Of a stretch of 64,000 bases of DNA, positions 61,011 to 64,000 are shown one piece after another. A program made the position numbers and the translations under genes. The stretch lies in contig NW_003546243.1 in NCBI RefSeq assembly GCF_000090795.2, positions 1,252,731 through 1,316,730 on the forward strand, written 5' to 3'. Position 1 is the stretch's first letter, and the number at the start of each line of letters is the position of its first letter. The notes under the pieces are model-generated. The model saw nothing but the letters and a program-made list of their open reading frames with translations, did not search any database and was not told the DNA's origin. Source of the DNA: Amphimedon queenslandica. Lineage: Eukaryota; Porifera; Demospongiae; Haplosclerida; Niphatidae.

Positions 61011-62990
61011 ATGGGAACGAAGCAAAGCACGTCCTCTTCTTCTGAGGTTGTACTCACCAGACACAACAGTGATATCCCTCCTCGCCATTCTCCACGGGAG
61101 AGGCACCCCGAGACACTATCAAGGGACGACTTCTCTCGCCATCTCCTATCACAGAGGGACCTCTCTTCTACCTCTGCCTCATCTTTGAGCAGAACCTCGA
61201 GCAGAGCCCACCACCACCAGGACCGTTCACTCCCTCCTGTGCCTACCAGCACTCGCCCTCTCCCTCCTCTCCCTAGAGAGAGGCCCAGAGAGAGGAGGAG
61301 AGAGATATTAGAATGGGACTCGTTCCTGGCAGAGCTTGGTCTCCCTCCTCCACCACAGCAGGCTCCCTCTCTTCAGTTCCAGTCCCCTCCCTCCTCAAAT
61401 CACGGGCATAGGCGGAGACGTCGGCACAGCGAGGACGAACTACGAGGTAGAGCTATCCTCGGGTTTACTGATCGGCCAATCGGATCACTTCATGATAATC
61501 CTTTCCTCATCCTCAGAGAGAGTTTCACAAGTACGTGTTGTTCTAATTAAAGCCCTTGCACGTGTGGCCCTAATTATAGCTCATATATGGCGTGATTGAT
61601 ACCTAATGCTTTTACATTATCGCTTTTACACTAACATGTCAATAAAGTTGCTCCCTTGTTATATTGACATTGTAATACTATTAATGCACTATAATGGCCG
61701 TATTGTTTGTATTTTGGGATTTGTTTTGATCGTCATACCTGTATAAATTTAAACCTTCTGTTATTTTTGCATGACATACCATATTACATTTACTACTTAT
61801 TATTGGTAATCCCTTCTTCATGAGGGGGTTTTTGAACTAATAATGTTATACGTTATAATGTTTAATGTAAGCATTGACCATACATTGTGTTAATTAGCAG
61901 TATGAGTGGATATGGGCGTGTGTGTTACTTCTGTCTATTGACTATGACGTTAGATCGACTCAGTGTCTGGCCTGATGTCTGTTGTGTGCTATCATATACA
62001 CCTAGTAGGTGGAATGTGCCAACCTGTCTTGATAGATTATTGTTTGTACATAATAACTGTATTATGTTAACTATTGAATGTAGCTATATCATAATGTTTG
62101 TGTGTGTATTCATTTTTACTTGTGTCATTTTCTTTACTCGTCATAATGGCTCCTTTCTATCTCTCTTGTATCCAAATTCTGTTCATTTTTGTAGTGAGAA
62201 AGTGTCCAGCTTGTTCACAGCTTATACCTTCTCTTGAGTACGACAGGCATTTCTCCAGCTGCTCCAATAAACAGACCATACAGTTTAATGGTAATTCCCA
62301 TTTCTATATCGTCTCTCCAATTTTTTCTATGCCTCTTGATCTGTTTGTTTGTCTAATTTATTTAACTTCAAATTATTGCTTCCTCTTAAATGTACTTTGT
62401 TTATGTTACTGCTTAATCTGATGAGCAGTAGCAGATCCGTTGATTGCAATGTTATTTTTCATTAACAATTCTAAGAAATAATTACTGGATACCTCTTGTT
62501 ATTAATCATTGTGTCCTCAAGTGATTTCATCTCTCTGTCTCCCCTCCCTTCCTCTCCCCCCACACACACAGAGGATACTCTATTGTCTGATGCAGGAGAG
62601 TGTAGCATCTGTCTCGATGACATGATGGCTGGTAAGTTTACAATGCCTCATTACTCTCTCATGGCCTCCTTTCTCTTGTCATAAAGGTGACGAAATCGCA
62701 AGATTGCCTTGCCTCTGCATTTATCACGTCAAGTAAGTAATGACACATTCATTGCGATCGCTGTGTGTGTGGATACGCATATTTTTATTGGTGCCAATAT
62801 TTGTACAAATTTTTGTCACTAAATGGTATACATGTGTATTGTTGTAGTTATTCAAATTTCAAAAAAGCTCTTGTCATGCGTTGAATTGTTTCTCATCATT
62901 GATAGGTGTATTGGCGAATGGTTCAGAGTCAAGGAAGAATGTCCACAGCATCCTGACCTCAAGTTAGAATCGGGCTCCGCCTCATCGTAA
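61011..62990 (+). CDS. ZNRF: ZNRF1/2-type RING E3 ubiquitin ligase
   Basis: Membrane-tethered E3 ligase. MGTKQSTSSSSE is an N-myristoylation start, equivalent to human ZNRF1 MGGKQST. About 150 residues of disordered Ser/Arg/Pro-rich sequence follow (RSLPPVPTSTRPLPPLP). A zinc finger reads KCPACSQLIPSLEYDRHFSS plus a closing Cys. The RING finger reads AGECSICLDDMMAGDEIARL, PCLCIYHVKCIGEWF and CPQHPD, with all zinc ligands present. Five exons; the first is long, and the second starts at about 62194 after a 660-bp intron. In mammals these proteins act on endosomes and lysosomes, and ZNRF2 modulates mTORC1. Orthology to 1 or 2 is not resolvable. Confidence 0.92.
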
Positions 62991-63231
62991 CCTCAATTAT
63001 TATTATTTTTGCATAAATTATTTTTCTTGTATTGGATCATCATAATCATCAGGTTTGACCTCACAAACAGAAAATGTACTAAATAAATTGTCACTCTGAA
63101 TAATAATAATAATAATAATAATTTTATTTTGCGAGAAAATTATAATACAACTATTTAAGTAACTAGAGTGTTGGCAAGAGTACATGATATTATGTACTCT
63201 CGGTATTAGTTAGATCTTTAAAGTATTTTGT
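62991..63231. other. Intergenic with AAT microsatellite
   Basis: Spacer between converging ZNRF and FITM2. (AAT)n lies at about 63099-63122. Confidence 0.6.
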
Positions 63232-64000
63232 TTATTTACTGGATGCACTCCTAAGTGGGTTCAGTTTCCCTTCACACACGGTACATGGTAGCCATTTCCT
63301 TGAGCCATATAGCACATGATAACTAACATACCACAGTGTCAGTGATATTATTAATGCTAGTATCTTCTCATAGAACGTGTGGAAATACAAGCAAGTGATG
63401 AGTATCATTAGTACGTTCAGTATAATCTCGATGGCTGCAATGATTTCAAACAGAACTACAGTAAAACTAGAAAGGGTGTGACTATAAATTACTGGCAATA
63501 TTGTAGCCTTCCATTTAGGCTGTGGTGGTAAGATACGATAGTTACTGCAAGCCCAAGGACTGATGGCCATCACTTCTTCACTTATTATCATTGTAGAGAA
63601 TGAGAGGAGGAACACGTGACCCGATATGTCAATGTCGCTCCATGTGCCGCCACCAGACAGACAATCGGAACGATTTGAAATGCTTTTATTAGAGCAAGCA
63701 CCCACTGATCTTTGATAGGATAGGAATAACTGCGTCACTGAATACCATATGAGATGGTTTATGAGTAATCTGAACAGGTGACGGATGGCGTCTTTTAGTT
63801 CCATTCCAGTGTAAAGGATAGCCGTCAAAGATACTGTTGGGAGGAGGAAGAGGAGAGTCCAGGCCCAGTTGTATTTTACATAGTATCTGTTGAGAGGGAA
63901 GTCTTTACTGGGACCATCAGCTTCGCCTAGTTCATATAGCTCGGAATAAAAAGAGAAGGCAAAGACTATGAGAGAAAAGAGAGCGGCTTTCAGAAAAGGA
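63232..64000 (-). CDS. FITM2: Fat storage-inducing transmembrane protein 2, 5' end off window
   Basis: ER membrane lipid phosphatase-like protein needed for lipid droplet budding. The open frame continues to the window edge, so the N-terminus is missing. NRYYVKYNWAWTLLFLLPTV corresponds to human VYFVKVAWAWTFCLLLPF. TWSDIDISGHVFLLSFSTMI carries the first catalytic His in the DISGH motif, and ITCLYFHTFYEK the second (human AVYFHNLSQK). Several hydrophobic spans are visible (VVLFEIIAAIEIILNVLMIL and others). At least 255 residues are present in one exon. Confidence 0.92.
   Translation of the reverse strand, partial: PFLKAALFSLIVFAFSFYSELYELGEADGPSKDFPLNRYYVKYNWAWTLLFLLPTVSLTAILYTGMELKDAIRHLFRLLINHLIWYSVTQLFLSYQRSVGACSNKSISNRSDCLSGGGTWSDIDISGHVFLLSFSTMIISEEVMAISPWACSNYRILPPQPKWKATILPVIYSHTLSSFTVVLFEIIAAIEIILNVLMILITCLYFHTFYEKILALIISLTLWYVSYHVLYGSRKWLPCTVCEGKLNPLRSASSK

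Overview
The window looks like compact, AT-rich metazoan nuclear DNA. About twenty-one protein genes sit almost back to back, most introns are only about 50-120 bp, and the exons join cleanly in frame by eye. Gene content (PH/PTB docking proteins, VWA8, AKTIP, MEAK7, FITM, Rac, CHMP4, NUP93) is animal. The very small introns, short intergenic gaps and poriferan-like divergence suggest a demosponge such as Amphimedon queenslandica. That species call is inference, not a database result.

Left part (1-13.4 kb): a tyrosine-recombinase fragment (112-492); VWA8 on the minus strand, whose 3' part runs off the left edge; AKTIP (+); MEAK7 (-); inositol monophosphatase (+); UBE2C (+). Middle-left (13.6-25.3 kb): NUP93 (-), GMP reductase (+), proteasome beta-2/PSMB2 (+), CHMP4 (-), SIRT5 (+) and an atypical Rab-like GTPase (-). 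Centre (25.4-41.7 kb): a Rac GTPase (+) with an unusually long 5' intron, two tandem secreted Lys/Ser-rich paralogues (-), an unidentified mostly helical protein (-), EDEM2 (+), ADCK5 (-) and a single-exon GT92-type glycosyltransferase (+). Right (41.8-64 kb): a cluster of three PH+PTB docking (DOK/IRS-like) genes (-,+,-), an SLC38A7-like amino-acid transporter (+), a ZNRF1/2-type RING ligase (+) and the 3' part of FITM2 (-), which runs off the right edge.

Strands alternate strikingly: most neighbours form head-to-head pairs separated by 60-140 bp, which implies shared bidirectional promoters. Housekeeping functions dominate (ubiquitin/proteasome, ERAD, ESCRT-III, nuclear pore, nucleotide and inositol metabolism), so the window is not one pathway.

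The main non-genic signal is a 186-bp repeat unit that usually carries a 20-bp palindrome. It occurs in introns of at least six genes, in both orientations. In ADCK5 it is bounded by hAT-like terminal inverted repeats. A 192-bp MITE, a 41-bp minisatellite and several ATT and GA microsatellites complete the repeat content. No tRNA, rRNA or CRISPR array was recognised.
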